Assembly (NCBI GenBank): GCA_965200685.1
Contig: OZ241379.1
Location: 1,860,001-1,924,000, forward strand
Direction of reading: 5' to 3'
Length of the DNA stretch: 64,000 nucleotides
DNA from: Bin5 sp965200685
GTDB lineage: Bacteria; Chloroflexota; Anaerolineae; Caldilineales; Caldilineaceae
The position numbers were made by a program, and so were the translations under genes. The notes beneath the pieces are model-generated. The model did not search any database. It was not told the DNA's origin and worked only from the letters and a program-made list of their open reading frames with translations. Shown here one piece after another: positions 47,399 to 55,837 of the stretch. Within the stretch, counting starts at the first letter, position 1, and each line of letters begins with the position of its first letter.

Positions 47399-48340
47399 TC
47401 ACTGATCTGGGCTTGCTTCATGCACTGCGTGAGAAAGCAGACGGTATTGGGGAACATGCTTGCTTGTCGTTTTGTGGCAACTCAGAGGATTGGCGAATTG
47501 CGATTCTTCGGCTAAGATGAAAAGGTCGTGGACCAGTCCGTCGTCGACCGAACGGAAGCGACAGGTCCATACATCTCCATCTTGGTCTACGTTGAGCAGT
47601 GCAAAGGCGTCTATCGCTTGTACCTGGGTCTCGGCGCGAAGATAGTACTCCGCGGCCTGCACTGGCTGCTGGAAGCAGGAACGGCCCCGATAGTGGTCCA
47701 ATTGGTAGATATCCCCAGCCGCATAGGAATCAACCAAAGGGATGGCATCCTGGGGCCCGAGGCGTCCATAGTAGAGTCCATGTGGCAGGCAGATCATTGT
47801 GGCGACAAAGCGATGGCCGCCGGTGTGGGTCGTCTGCCAGACCTGCTCGCCGGCATAAGCGGCCATTGAGAGATAGACCGGCACACCCCATTTGGCACAA
47901 CAGCGGTCTCGGCTGCCATTTGTACAGACCAGAAACAGTGGGGCGTCGTGCCTATTGGCCGCATAACTCTGGGGTGTGGCTTGGAGTGCAGTGACCATTG
48001 CCGGCAGGTCCATGGTTGCCAGATCATCAAAATCCGCCAGCTCAAAGCGATATAGCTGGGTTGTATCTTGCGCGGAGAGGCCAAGGAAAAAACTGAGTGC
48101 TTCACCAGCGCGGGTCGACCCCCGCTTGATCAGTTGCAAGCGGGAACCGGGGGTGGCGGCGATGGCATGTTGCAAGTGGGCTTTCAGAGCAGCGGACAGC
48201 TTGCTTTCCTCCAGGGCTTGGGCTCCCCAGACGCTGGGGTATTCCAGCACAAACCAGACAGTCGTGCCGTTGCCGGCTGTGCCGAAGATGGTCTCAGCGG
48301 AAGTCCGCGAAAGGTCCGAACAGAAAAAATTTTGTGTCAT
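47399..48340 (-). CDS. Sucrase/ferredoxin-like (Suc_Fer, thioredoxin-like [2Fe-2S]) protein
   Basis: The 313-residue protein has the family signature CTNGSRDRCCAKWGVP near the middle, with HTGGHRFVATMICLPHGLYYGR following. The cysteines C and CC plus two histidines ligate a [2Fe-2S]-type cluster in related proteins. No Shine-Dalgarno is present. Instead CCACCGGTGTT lies directly upstream of the ATG (plus-strand 48344-48354). Function in the cell is not known. An electron-carrier role is inferred from the fold. It is transcribed away from the HdrD-like gene. Confidence 0.9.
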   Translation of the reverse strand: MTQNFFCSDLSRTSAETIFGTAGNGTTVWFVLEYPSVWGAQALEESKLSAALKAHLQHAIAATPGSRLQLIKRGSTRAGEALSFFLGLSAQDTTQLYRFELADFDDLATMDLPAMVTALQATPQSYAANRHDAPLFLVCTNGSRDRCCAKWGVPVYLSMAAYAGEQVWQTTHTGGHRFVATMICLPHGLYYGRLGPQDAIPLVDSYAAGDIYQLDHYRGRSCFQQPVQAAEYYLRAETQVQAIDAFALLNVDQDGDVWTCRFRSVDDGLVHDLFILAEESQFANPLSCHKTTSKHVPQYRLLSHAVHEASPDQ

Positions 48341-48583
48341 CGTAACACCGGTGGTGAATGGTCAAGAACTGCAGTGCTTCCTGCTGTTCATTCACTTTTA
48401 CCACAAGAATCCCTAGGATGCAAGTCCAGCGCCGCCGCGCTTGTCCTCTATCCTGCCAGCATGTCGGGGACCGACCAGCCACATGAGCAGCAATAGCTGC
48501 ACTTTGAGAGAGAGCAGGTATACTTGAGGGAGGGCGCTCCCTGTACCTTCCCTGCTATCCAATTCTGACGCACGAGGACTGCC

Positions 48584-50671
48584 ATGTTGACCTTACCAGA
48601 AAAACTGCTCTTTTTCAGCGCGGTTGTCATCTCTCTTTTTCTGAGCTACCTGCATTTCCGCAAGGTCTATCTGGTCATCCGGCGAGGGTCCTCGGCACAT
48701 GGGGGAGATCCCAGCAGAGAAGGGGGGATACAGTGGACGAAGGTAGTGTCCGCGGCCGGCAGATGGCTGACCTTTGGCAACATATGGCGGACCCGCAGCC
48801 GTGAGAATGTTTTCCATGCCATGATCGCCTGGGGGTTCATCTTCTATCTGCTCGTCAACTTGGGCGATGTGCTGCAGGGGTATTTCCCGATCCGGTTTTT
48901 AGGCGACACCCCTCTCTCTGCCCTGTACCGTTTCTTGGCAGATATCCTGACCGTTGCTGCTTCGGCAGGAACAATCTATTTCATCCTACGTCGTTTCGTC
49001 GCGCCGCAAGTGGCGCGCCAATTTGGGCAGACCTCTGCCCTCGCCTACCATGAGAATATCAAGCTGCTGGAAACAGTGAAAGCCAGCGGCATACAGCGAG
49101 ACTCGTTGCTTGTCGGGGCATTCATCCTCTTGCATTTGGGCTTCCGTTTCCTCGCTGAGACATTTGCCATCGCCTTGGAGCGGCATACGACAGGCCAAGG
49201 CGACCCGGCCCAGCCTTTTGCCAATGCTGTCAGTCTGCTGTGGGGCGGGATGAGCGAGGCCGCTCTGATTCTCGGACAGCATGTGGGCTGGTGGGTCGCT
49301 CTTGGCCTGATTTTGGCGTTCCTGCCCTACTTCCCGTATACGAAGCATTTGCATCTGATTATGGCCGGCATTAATTTTCTTGTGCGACCGAAACGCACTT
49401 CCTTAGGAGAGCTGCCGCCTCTGGATTTTGAGGATGAAACCATTGATGAGTTCGGCGCAGCCCGGCTGGAACAGCTCCCGTGGCCCCATTTGGTGGATGC
49501 CTACGCCTGTATCATGTGTAACCGCTGCCAAGATGTATGCCCGGCCTATGTCACGGGCAAGGAGTTATCCCCCTCCGCTTTGGAGATTAACAAACGCTAT
49601 TATATCAACGAGTCCGCAGATGCTGTGGCTGCCGGTGAAGATACGCCATCCCTACTCGACTATGCGATCAGCGAATCGGCTGTGTGGGCCTGTACATCTT
49701 GCGGCGCATGTATTGACATCTGCCCGGTAGGCAACGAGCCGATGTTCGATATCATGCATCTGCGCCGTTACCAAGCACTCACGGAAGCCCGCTTTCCCCA
49801 GGAGCTGCAACAGGCATATCGCGGCATTGAACGACAGGGCAACCCTTGGAATCAAAGTGCTCGGGACAGGCTGGCCTGGGCCCAAGGGCTGGATGTACCC
49901 ACCATTGAGGAAAACCCGCAGGCAGAGATCCTATGGTGGGTGGGCTGTGCGCCGAGTTACGATCCCAGGGCCAGGCAGACAGCCCGGGCGTTTGTCAAAG
50001 TCCTGAACCATGCGGGTGTCAATTACGCGGTGCTGGGCGAGATGGAGGCCTGCAGCGGTGATGCTGCCCGGCGCTCCGGACGCGAGGACCTGTTCTGGGG
50101 CATGGCGGAAGCGAATAGCGAGGTCCTGCATGAAGTGGCTCCCAAGCGCATCGTCACCACCTGTCCCCACTGTCTCCATGCCATCGGCAAAGAGTACCAC
50201 CAGTACAACAAAGGAATGGCCCAATTTGAGGTCATCCATCACACCCAACTGCTATCGGAACTGGTCGCGGCCAAAGAACTGGCGTACAATATCCAGCAAA
50301 CTGGGACGCTTACGTTCCACGACCCCTGTTATCTTGGCCGTCACAACGGCATTGTTGATGCCCCGCGGCAGCTGCTACAGGCCGGCACGATTCAGTTGGA
50401 GGAGATGCCGCGACACGGGCGGCAGAGCTTCTGTTGTGGGGCCGGCGGTGCCCAGTTCTGGAAAGAAGAGGAGCCGGGGGAGCGGGCGGTCAACCGAGAA
50501 CGCTACGACGAGGCCCGCGCGGTGGGCGCAGAGATGATTGCTGTTGGCTGTCCCTTTTGCCTGACGATGATGACCGATGCGGCCAATGCTGTGAATGAAG
50601 GCATAGAGGTAAAGGATGTAGTAGAACTGATCGCCGAGGGCTTACCCACAGTGGAGAGCGGACAGCAATGA
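48584..50671 (+). CDS. HdrD/GlpC-type membrane (Fe-S) oxidoreductase
   Basis: The protein has 695 residues. The N-terminal 260 residues contain about five TM helices in a cytochrome b/NarI-like arrangement (FHAMIAWGFIFYLLVN). Then come two [4Fe-4S] motifs, CIMCNRCQDVCP and CTSCGACIDICP. Two CCG domains follow (GCAPSYDP...CPHC and DPCYLGR...FCCGAGG...CPFC), which hold the noncubane-type cluster in heterodisulfide reductases. Such proteins move electrons between the quinone pool and thiols or acyl-CoA dehydrogenase/ETF systems. CGAGGA precedes the ATG. No partner genes are adjacent. Confidence 0.92.
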   Translation: MLTLPEKLLFFSAVVISLFLSYLHFRKVYLVIRRGSSAHGGDPSREGGIQWTKVVSAAGRWLTFGNIWRTRSRENVFHAMIAWGFIFYLLVNLGDVLQGYFPIRFLGDTPLSALYRFLADILTVAASAGTIYFILRRFVAPQVARQFGQTSALAYHENIKLLETVKASGIQRDSLLVGAFILLHLGFRFLAETFAIALERHTTGQGDPAQPFANAVSLLWGGMSEAALILGQHVGWWVALGLILAFLPYFPYTKHLHLIMAGINFLVRPKRTSLGELPPLDFEDETIDEFGAARLEQLPWPHLVDAYACIMCNRCQDVCPAYVTGKELSPSALEINKRYYINESADAVAAGEDTPSLLDYAISESAVWACTSCGACIDICPVGNEPMFDIMHLRRYQALTEARFPQELQQAYRGIERQGNPWNQSARDRLAWAQGLDVPTIEENPQAEILWWVGCAPSYDPRARQTARAFVKVLNHAGVNYAVLGEMEACSGDAARRSGREDLFWGMAEANSEVLHEVAPKRIVTTCPHCLHAIGKEYHQYNKGMAQFEVIHHTQLLSELVAAKELAYNIQQTGTLTFHDPCYLGRHNGIVDAPRQLLQAGTIQLEEMPRHGRQSFCCGAGGAQFWKEEEPGERAVNRERYDEARAVGAEMIAVGCPFCLTMMTDAANAVNEGIEVKDVVELIAEGLPTVESGQQ

Positions 50672-51001
50672 CTTACCACTGCAGTTGACTAGACTGGGAG
50701 AAACGCGGCTGACGGTGTGGGAAGTATGCTAACCGATGGTGTATGCGGTGGCGCAGGGCCGGCTTGTCTGAATCAGGATTTACAAGATTAGAGGATGAAC
50801 AGGATAACACCATTCATCGCTTGCCGACCACCTCTTGTTCCGGGCTGGCAGCACCTACCAGCACAAAGGGATGAACAGGATAACCCCTTTTGGCACAGAA
50901 ATTTTTGTCGTTGTTTCCCCATGAACACTGTCAAAATTTCTCGTGCCAAACATCCTGATGCAGACAGGATTCATCTTTGGTCGGATATCCACAAGCTGGC
51001 G
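50672..51001. repeat. 330-bp gene-free stretch with a 16-bp direct repeat
   Basis: GGATGAACAGGATAAC occurs at 50793-50808 and 50869-50884. Nearby are related fragments (AATCAGGATTTACAAGATT, CATCCTGATGCAGACAGGAT). They resemble the AGGAT-type intergenic repeats I associate with many environmental bacterial genomes. No gene or terminator is evident. Confidence 0.55.
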
Positions 51002-51811
51002 TTATAGAAGAGGAGGGCCGGCCAATGTCGCGGCTTGGTAGGCCATGATGAGCAGAAGGACACAAAGGAGCGTCCATACGAGACTCCGCAGGCTGCGGCT
51101 CTCGCGCACGAGAGGCTGTAGGCCGCTCCGGATGATCTGCGGCGGGCGGTAGCCGGGCAACAGGCCAAAGGAGACGATGACACCGCCCACCAACCCGCCT
51201 AAATGCCCCCAGTTGTCAATGTTACTGACGGACATCCCCAGTACCAGATTGATGACGAGAATGACCAATGCAGAGCGGAGCATCGACTGGCCTTGGGGCC
51301 CCAGATTCTTGCGGTAGCGATAGAAGTAGACGATTGTTGCGCCCAGCAGGGCAAAAACTGCCCCGGATGCCCCGGCCGAAAGTGCTGGAGAAAAAGCGTA
51401 GCTGGCGATACTGCCCAGCAGGCCTCCGAGTAGATAGATCATGATAAAGCGCAGGTGGCCGTAATGGCCTTCAATAATCGGGCCGAGCCAGAAGAGGCCG
51501 ATGAGATTGGAGAGCAGATGCATTGGGCCGATGTGCAGAAACATGGCCGTGAATAGCCGCCAAGTTTCCCCGTTCAGAATTGCTTCGTTGGCTTTCATGC
51601 CGAAAAGATAGAGAACCCGCAGATCGGTAGGACCGTTCCACACCCTGAAGACGAGCAGCCCCCCTACAAATGTGGCGGCGAAGACGAGAACATTGAGACC
51701 GATCAGAACGCGAATGACGCGCGGCGCGACAAGAGGAATGAAGAAGGACACCGGCGGGTTATCTTTGGGCAGAGGGATGCCGCTGAGATTTCTGGGCGAA
51801 TTCATGAGCAT
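51002..51811 (-). CDS. Rhomboid family intramembrane serine protease
   Basis: The protein has 269 residues with about six to seven TM helices. The catalytic dyad can be read as S149 in GASGAV and H203 in WGHLGG. The oxyanion-supporting MHLLSN holds H98 and N102, and the L1 region contains NGETWRLFTAMFLH. Rhomboids cleave membrane proteins within or near the bilayer. The start ATG 51811 is preceded by CCACTGGGTATG, a weak form of the element seen before other genes without a Shine-Dalgarno here. A second in-frame ATG is two codons later. Confidence 0.93.
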   Translation of the reverse strand: MLMNSPRNLSGIPLPKDNPPVSFFIPLVAPRVIRVLIGLNVLVFAATFVGGLLVFRVWNGPTDLRVLYLFGMKANEAILNGETWRLFTAMFLHIGPMHLLSNLIGLFWLGPIIEGHYGHLRFIMIYLLGGLLGSIASYAFSPALSAGASGAVFALLGATIVYFYRYRKNLGPQGQSMLRSALVILVINLVLGMSVSNIDNWGHLGGLVGGVIVSFGLLPGYRPPQIIRSGLQPLVRESRSLRSLVWTLLCVLLLIMAYQAATLAGPPLL

Positions 51812-51903
51812 ACCCAGTGGTCAGTGAAACTGCAATACAATAACGCCAGGCCACATTGGCCTTAGGGTATCAGAGCACTTGGCCACGACCACTGCAGACC
51901 ATC

Positions 51904-52545
51904 CTATAACTTGACCGGCAACCAATCCACACGGCATTTTTCCGCCTGAATGATGCTGATCACCTTGTCTACCGTTTCGTCCTGGCAGCTATCCCGATTG
52001 ACGACTGTATAATGAAATTTGTTCAGATGCTGCATCTCCTTACGCGCAGTGGCAATACGCATCTTCAGTTTGTCAGGCGTTTCGGTTTCTCGCTCCTGCA
52101 GACGTTGTATCAGTACTTCTTCATTCTCGGCAGTCAAAAAGATCGTCACTACCTCTGGTATGAGCCGGCGAATCGTTTCCGCGCCCTGGACATCAATGCG
52201 TAGGATGACATCTTTTCCACTCGCCAAGGCATCGCGTACATGGGTTTTTGGAATCCCTTTGTAATTCCCGTAGACGACCGCATATTCTAGCAATTCATCC
52301 GCATCGATCATTTCGGCGAATTCACCAACAGACACGAAGTGATAGTCCACTCCATCGATTTCAGTGGGTCTACGAGGCCGGGTGGTGACAGTCACGATAA
52401 AATGAAAAGGGAACCCCCGTTGTTTCAACAGAGCCAAGACCGTATCTTTGCCCACTCCGCTCGGACCGGAAATGACCACCAGAATCGGATGCGGTTCATT
52501 CAGATGACGGTAGATAGGGATGATCTCTTCCTGGGTTGCAGTCAT
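51904..52545 (-). CDS. gmk: Guanylate kinase
   Basis: The 213-residue enzyme has the P-loop GPSGVGKD at 27-34 and the GMP-binding TVTTRPRRPTEIDGVDYHFVS, the latter split over about 50-70. DVQGAETIRR and the lid with IQRLQERETETPDKLKMRI follow. It phosphorylates GMP to GDP. Asp instead of Ser/Thr after the P-loop lysine is a form I associate with Chloroflexota. The N-terminus has about 20 residues before the core. No Shine-Dalgarno is obvious before ATG 52545. Confidence 0.95.
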   Translation of the reverse strand: MTATQEEIIPIYRHLNEPHPILVVISGPSGVGKDTVLALLKQRGFPFHFIVTVTTRPRRPTEIDGVDYHFVSVGEFAEMIDADELLEYAVVYGNYKGIPKTHVRDALASGKDVILRIDVQGAETIRRLIPEVVTIFLTAENEEVLIQRLQERETETPDKLKMRIATARKEMQHLNKFHYTVVNRDSCQDETVDKVISIIQAEKCRVDWLPVKL

Positions 52546-52725
52546 GATACTTATGTTGAACAGTTAGCAACTTTGTAACGGATTCCTGAATGGATATAAT
52601 TGACGATAGAGAAATCGTAACCCGCTATTGTCCGTTCAGTATAATTCAGGTAGATAGTGAAAGAAAATTTGTAACTGCATTGATGCGTCACTGCTGTTAC
52701 GAACCACAGACCACTGGTGTTCCCA

Positions 52726-53136
52726 ATGCCAATTTATGAATACTATTGCTATGACTGCCAGAAACGGGTGAGCGTCTTCTTTCGCACATTGGCCGAAGCC
52801 GAAGCCGGTGCCTCTGCTTGCCCCGACTGTGAAGGACAACGTTTGGGCCGGTTGATGAGCCGTCTGCGTGTTTTGCGTTCGGAAGACTCCCGCATTGAAT
52901 CTATGGCCGACGATCCCTCTCTCATGGCTGGGTTGGAAAACGAAGACCCTCGGGCTCTGGCCCATTTTATGCGTAAGATGAGCGATGACATAGGCGAGCC
53001 ATTGGATGATGAGATGTCCGAAGTAATGGACCGGCTAGAGGCTGGCGAGAGCCCGCAGTCCATTGAATCATCTATGCCGGAACCGACGAGCGGGGAAGAT
53101 GGCGGAATGGCGGAGGTGGGCGGTGTGGACCCGTGA
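52726..53136 (+). CDS. FmdB-type zinc ribbon protein
   Basis: The ATG at 52726 gives MPIYEYYCYDC, the canonical start of this family, with C8-x2-C11 and C32-x2-C35 as zinc ligands. After residue 45 the 136-residue protein is acidic and Met/Glu-rich with no further domain. Family members are small regulatory or assembly proteins of unclear mechanism. There is no Shine-Dalgarno. CCACTGGTGTT at 52711-52721 precedes the ATG. It converges with darA. Confidence 0.88.
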   Translation: MPIYEYYCYDCQKRVSVFFRTLAEAEAGASACPDCEGQRLGRLMSRLRVLRSEDSRIESMADDPSLMAGLENEDPRALAHFMRKMSDDIGEPLDDEMSEVMDRLEAGESPQSIESSMPEPTSGEDGGMAEVGGVDP

Positions 53137-53154
53137 CCAGGGCGTGCTGCTGTC

Positions 53155-53484
53155 CTATATCTTCTCAAAGCGGTCGACCGGTACGACAAAGATGGTCGCA
53201 CCGCCCACTTGTTTTTCCACTGGTGTCGGGATGTGCATCTCGCCTGGCTCCATCACCGGCGGCAGAGGTGTCACATATTGGACACGGCTCGTGCAGATCT
53301 CGCGCAAGATGGTGAGCACATCCTCCACCTGTTCATCTTGAACACCGCATAGGACTGTTGCGTTGCTGATGCGTAGAAAGCCGCCCATGGAGCCGGTAAT
53401 CGTTGCCGAATACCCACGCCGCCCCAACCGGTCCAGCAGATTGCGGCTGTCTTCCTCGTTTACAATCGCAATGATCAGTTTCAT
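53155..53484 (-). CDS. darA: Cyclic-di-AMP receptor, PII-like (DarA/PstA family)
   Basis: The 109-residue protein starts MKLIIAIVNEEDSRNLLDRL and contains TITGSMGGFLRISNATVLCG, the nucleotide-binding and T-loop-like region. GGATIFVVPVDRFEKI closes the ferredoxin-like fold. Family members form trimers that bind c-di-AMP and signal to unknown targets. It follows tmk by 39 bp on the same strand, a linkage known from Bacillus (tmk-yaaQ). No Shine-Dalgarno is seen. CCACTGGTGTT precedes the ATG at plus-strand 53487-53497. Confidence 0.92.
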   Translation of the reverse strand: MKLIIAIVNEEDSRNLLDRLGRRGYSATITGSMGGFLRISNATVLCGVQDEQVEDVLTILREICTSRVQYVTPLPPVMEPGEMHIPTPVEKQVGGATIFVVPVDRFEKI

Positions 53485-53523
53485 GAAACACCAGTGGTTC
53501 GTGGCGCAATGCGCTGCCGCAGG

Positions 53524-54165
53524 CTACTGTGGTGCTGGCATTGCCCTACGTACTGCTGTGACAATGGCATGATGAACGTCCTCTACAGGGCGTCTAGCGT
53601 CAATGATGACCCATCGCCCCGGCTCTTCCGCGATCAGTTGATGATAGCCGGCCGCAACACGCTGATAAAAGGACATCCTTTGTGCATCGAGCCGGTTCCA
53701 TTCGCGCCCCTGTTCACCCTCGAATTCCTGCTGCCGTTTGCGATGAATCCCCTCTGCAGGTGGTAGTTTCAAGTATAATGTTAGGTCCGGGCGTAGGCCA
53801 GCGGTCGCGTATTGGATCAGCTGCCGTAGATCTGCGATATTTTGCTGATGGCCGAAGCCCTGATACGCGAGAGTGCTGTCGGCAAAGCGATCGCACAGGA
53901 CGATTGTGCCCTTGGCTAGTGCTGGGCGGATTGCCTCTTCAATGAGCTGGGCGCGGGCGGCATTGAAGAGAAGGGTCTCTGTGCGGGCATGCATCTCTGT
54001 GTGGGCCAAATCCAGCAATACCTGACGAACCCGGTCGCCGATACGGGAGCCACCTGGCTCCCGGGTGACCAAAACAGAGCGCATCTCTTGGCGCAGATAT
54101 TCCGCGAGGAGGTGCGTCTGTGTGGTTTTGCCGCTGCCATCTAGCCCTTCAAACGTCACAAACAT
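53524..54165 (-). CDS. tmk: Thymidylate kinase
   Basis: The 213-residue enzyme has the P-loop EGLDGSGKTT (6-15), TREPGGSRIGDRVR with the DR(Y/F/H) partner region VLCDRFADSTLAYQG, and LKLPPAEGIHRKRQ in the lid. It converts dTMP to dTDP. Its start lies eight bases after the stop of the R3H ATPase gene, and the two are probably translationally coupled. Confidence 0.95.
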   Translation of the reverse strand: MFVTFEGLDGSGKTTQTHLLAEYLRQEMRSVLVTREPGGSRIGDRVRQVLLDLAHTEMHARTETLLFNAARAQLIEEAIRPALAKGTIVLCDRFADSTLAYQGFGHQQNIADLRQLIQYATAGLRPDLTLYLKLPPAEGIHRKRQQEFEGEQGREWNRLDAQRMSFYQRVAAGYHQLIAEEPGRWVIIDARRPVEDVHHAIVTAVRRAMPAPQ

Positions 54166-54173
54166 GTTTGTGG

Positions 54174-55769
54174 CTAACTGGGGTTGCTGAAAATGCGTAC
54201 CCGTCGATGGGGTTCCCGTCCGTAGCTGTGGCTGATGAGATTGGCTGTGCGGGCCAACTGGTGCTGCTGGCTGCGAATGGAGGCTGGCTGCGGACTCAAT
54301 TCCACTGATTTTTCGCCCTTCAACAGCCGCTGAATCGCGTCCTGTGTCTCGCGCATGGCCGAATCAAAGACCGCCTCCGGATCATTGCGGTTCAACTGGA
54401 ATACATCCAATAGGTACTGCTCCATCTGTGTGACAGTGTTGCTGCGTAGAACGTAAATCGGTATATTCTGGCGTTCCGCATCGGCGATGGGCTGAGGTTT
54501 TTGGCGGAAATAGTTTTTCAATGTCAGGACGATGTCCGCATCCCGCAGTTCTTTGACAATCTCCACAGAAATTTTCAGGTTTTTGGCTGCCGTGCGTAGT
54601 CGATTCTGGCCGATGCCATAGGGGAAGACCCGCACGGATTTCTGTCGTTCCTCTTGCTTGGGCGCCCCTGTATGTTCGTTGATTATCTTCGCCAATGGGG
54701 AAGGGTTGTCCTCACGCTTGCCACCCCGTGGCCGCCGCTCAGCTTTCCTGCCTTGGCCGGTCCGGCCGGATTCTTCCCGCTTCTCAATATGAACCTGACG
54801 GTTCTTGTCCACATAGCGGATTTCTGGGGAGAGGGTCCAGCCCCGCAGCAGAGAGTCAACGGCCTCCGCGACATTGTGATGGACGATCATCCGCTGCCGT
54901 TCTTGGATCTCGATCAGCACATCAAAAGTAGGCGGGGCCTTGCGCTCTAGAACTGTCTTCTGCGTGCCTCGCCGCCGGGCTTCCTCGTCCGAGAGGGTTA
55001 CCGTATCAATCCCGCCAACTAGATCCGAAAGGGTCGGATTCATCAACAGATTTTCCAGTGTATTACCATGGGCGGTGCCGATTAGCTGTACGCCGCGTTC
55101 GGCGATTGTGCGGGCGGCCACGGCTTCTAGTTCCCGCCCGATCTCATCAATAACAATCGCTTCAGGCATATGGTTCTCCACCGCTTCGATCATCACTTCA
55201 TGCTGTAGCATGGGCGTAGCGACCTGCATGCGTCGGGCTCGCCCGATCGATGGATGGGGAATGTCACCATCCCCAGCGATTTCATTGCTCGTATCAACGA
55301 TCACGACCCGCTTTTTGTCACTGAGGACTCGGGACGCTTCTCGCAGGAGGGTCGTCTTGCCTACGCCGGGGCGTCCGAGCAGAAGAAGACTGCTGTCGCT
55401 CATGATGATATCTTGAATGATATCAATGACGCCGAATACAGCACGACCGACCCGGCAGGTTAGGCCGATGACTGTATTTTTGCGGTTGCGGATGGCCGAG
55501 ATGCGATGCAGGGTGCGTTCGATCCCGGCCCGGTTATCTGCGCCGAAATCGCCGATGTTTTGGATGATGTGGTACAGGTCTTTGCGTGTCGTCTCCTCTG
55601 TGCTCAGGTATAGTTCGCTGTCAGTGAAACGAGCTTCCGGCAGACGGCCTAGGTCCATCACAATTTCGATCAAATCGCTGGCCCGGTCCAATTGTTGCAA
55701 GGAGTTACGAATCCGTTGCGGCAACACGGCGAACAGTAGATCGAGATCGTCTGCTATGCGTAAAGTCAT
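54174..55769 (-). CDS. R3H-domain / SpoIIIAA-like (Ycf45-type) AAA ATPase
   Basis: The 531-residue protein has an N-terminal domain followed by a AAA core with Walker A GRPGVGKTT (132-140), Walker B AIVIDEIGRELEA and sensor-type GTAHGNTLENLL. A long basic linker follows (RTGQGRKAERRPRGGKRED). The C-terminal R3H motif is in SQQHQLARTANLISHSYGRE, ending EPHRRVRIF. R3H binds single-stranded nucleic acid. Relatives are found in chloroplasts, cyanobacteria and sporeformers with unsettled function. It heads the operon R3H-tmk-darA. A TATACT (-10) is present on the minus strand at plus positions 55798-55803 without a good -35. Confidence 0.92.
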   Translation of the reverse strand: MTLRIADDLDLLFAVLPQRIRNSLQQLDRASDLIEIVMDLGRLPEARFTDSELYLSTEETTRKDLYHIIQNIGDFGADNRAGIERTLHRISAIRNRKNTVIGLTCRVGRAVFGVIDIIQDIIMSDSSLLLLGRPGVGKTTLLREASRVLSDKKRVVIVDTSNEIAGDGDIPHPSIGRARRMQVATPMLQHEVMIEAVENHMPEAIVIDEIGRELEAVAARTIAERGVQLIGTAHGNTLENLLMNPTLSDLVGGIDTVTLSDEEARRRGTQKTVLERKAPPTFDVLIEIQERQRMIVHHNVAEAVDSLLRGWTLSPEIRYVDKNRQVHIEKREESGRTGQGRKAERRPRGGKREDNPSPLAKIINEHTGAPKQEERQKSVRVFPYGIGQNRLRTAAKNLKISVEIVKELRDADIVLTLKNYFRQKPQPIADAERQNIPIYVLRSNTVTQMEQYLLDVFQLNRNDPEAVFDSAMRETQDAIQRLLKGEKSVELSPQPASIRSQQHQLARTANLISHSYGREPHRRVRIFSNPS

Positions 55770-55837
55770 TGAACTCCAGTATTGGTGATTCGTAGGCAGT
55801 ATACTACAGTGGGCGCTGGTCAGTGAAATTGCAGAGG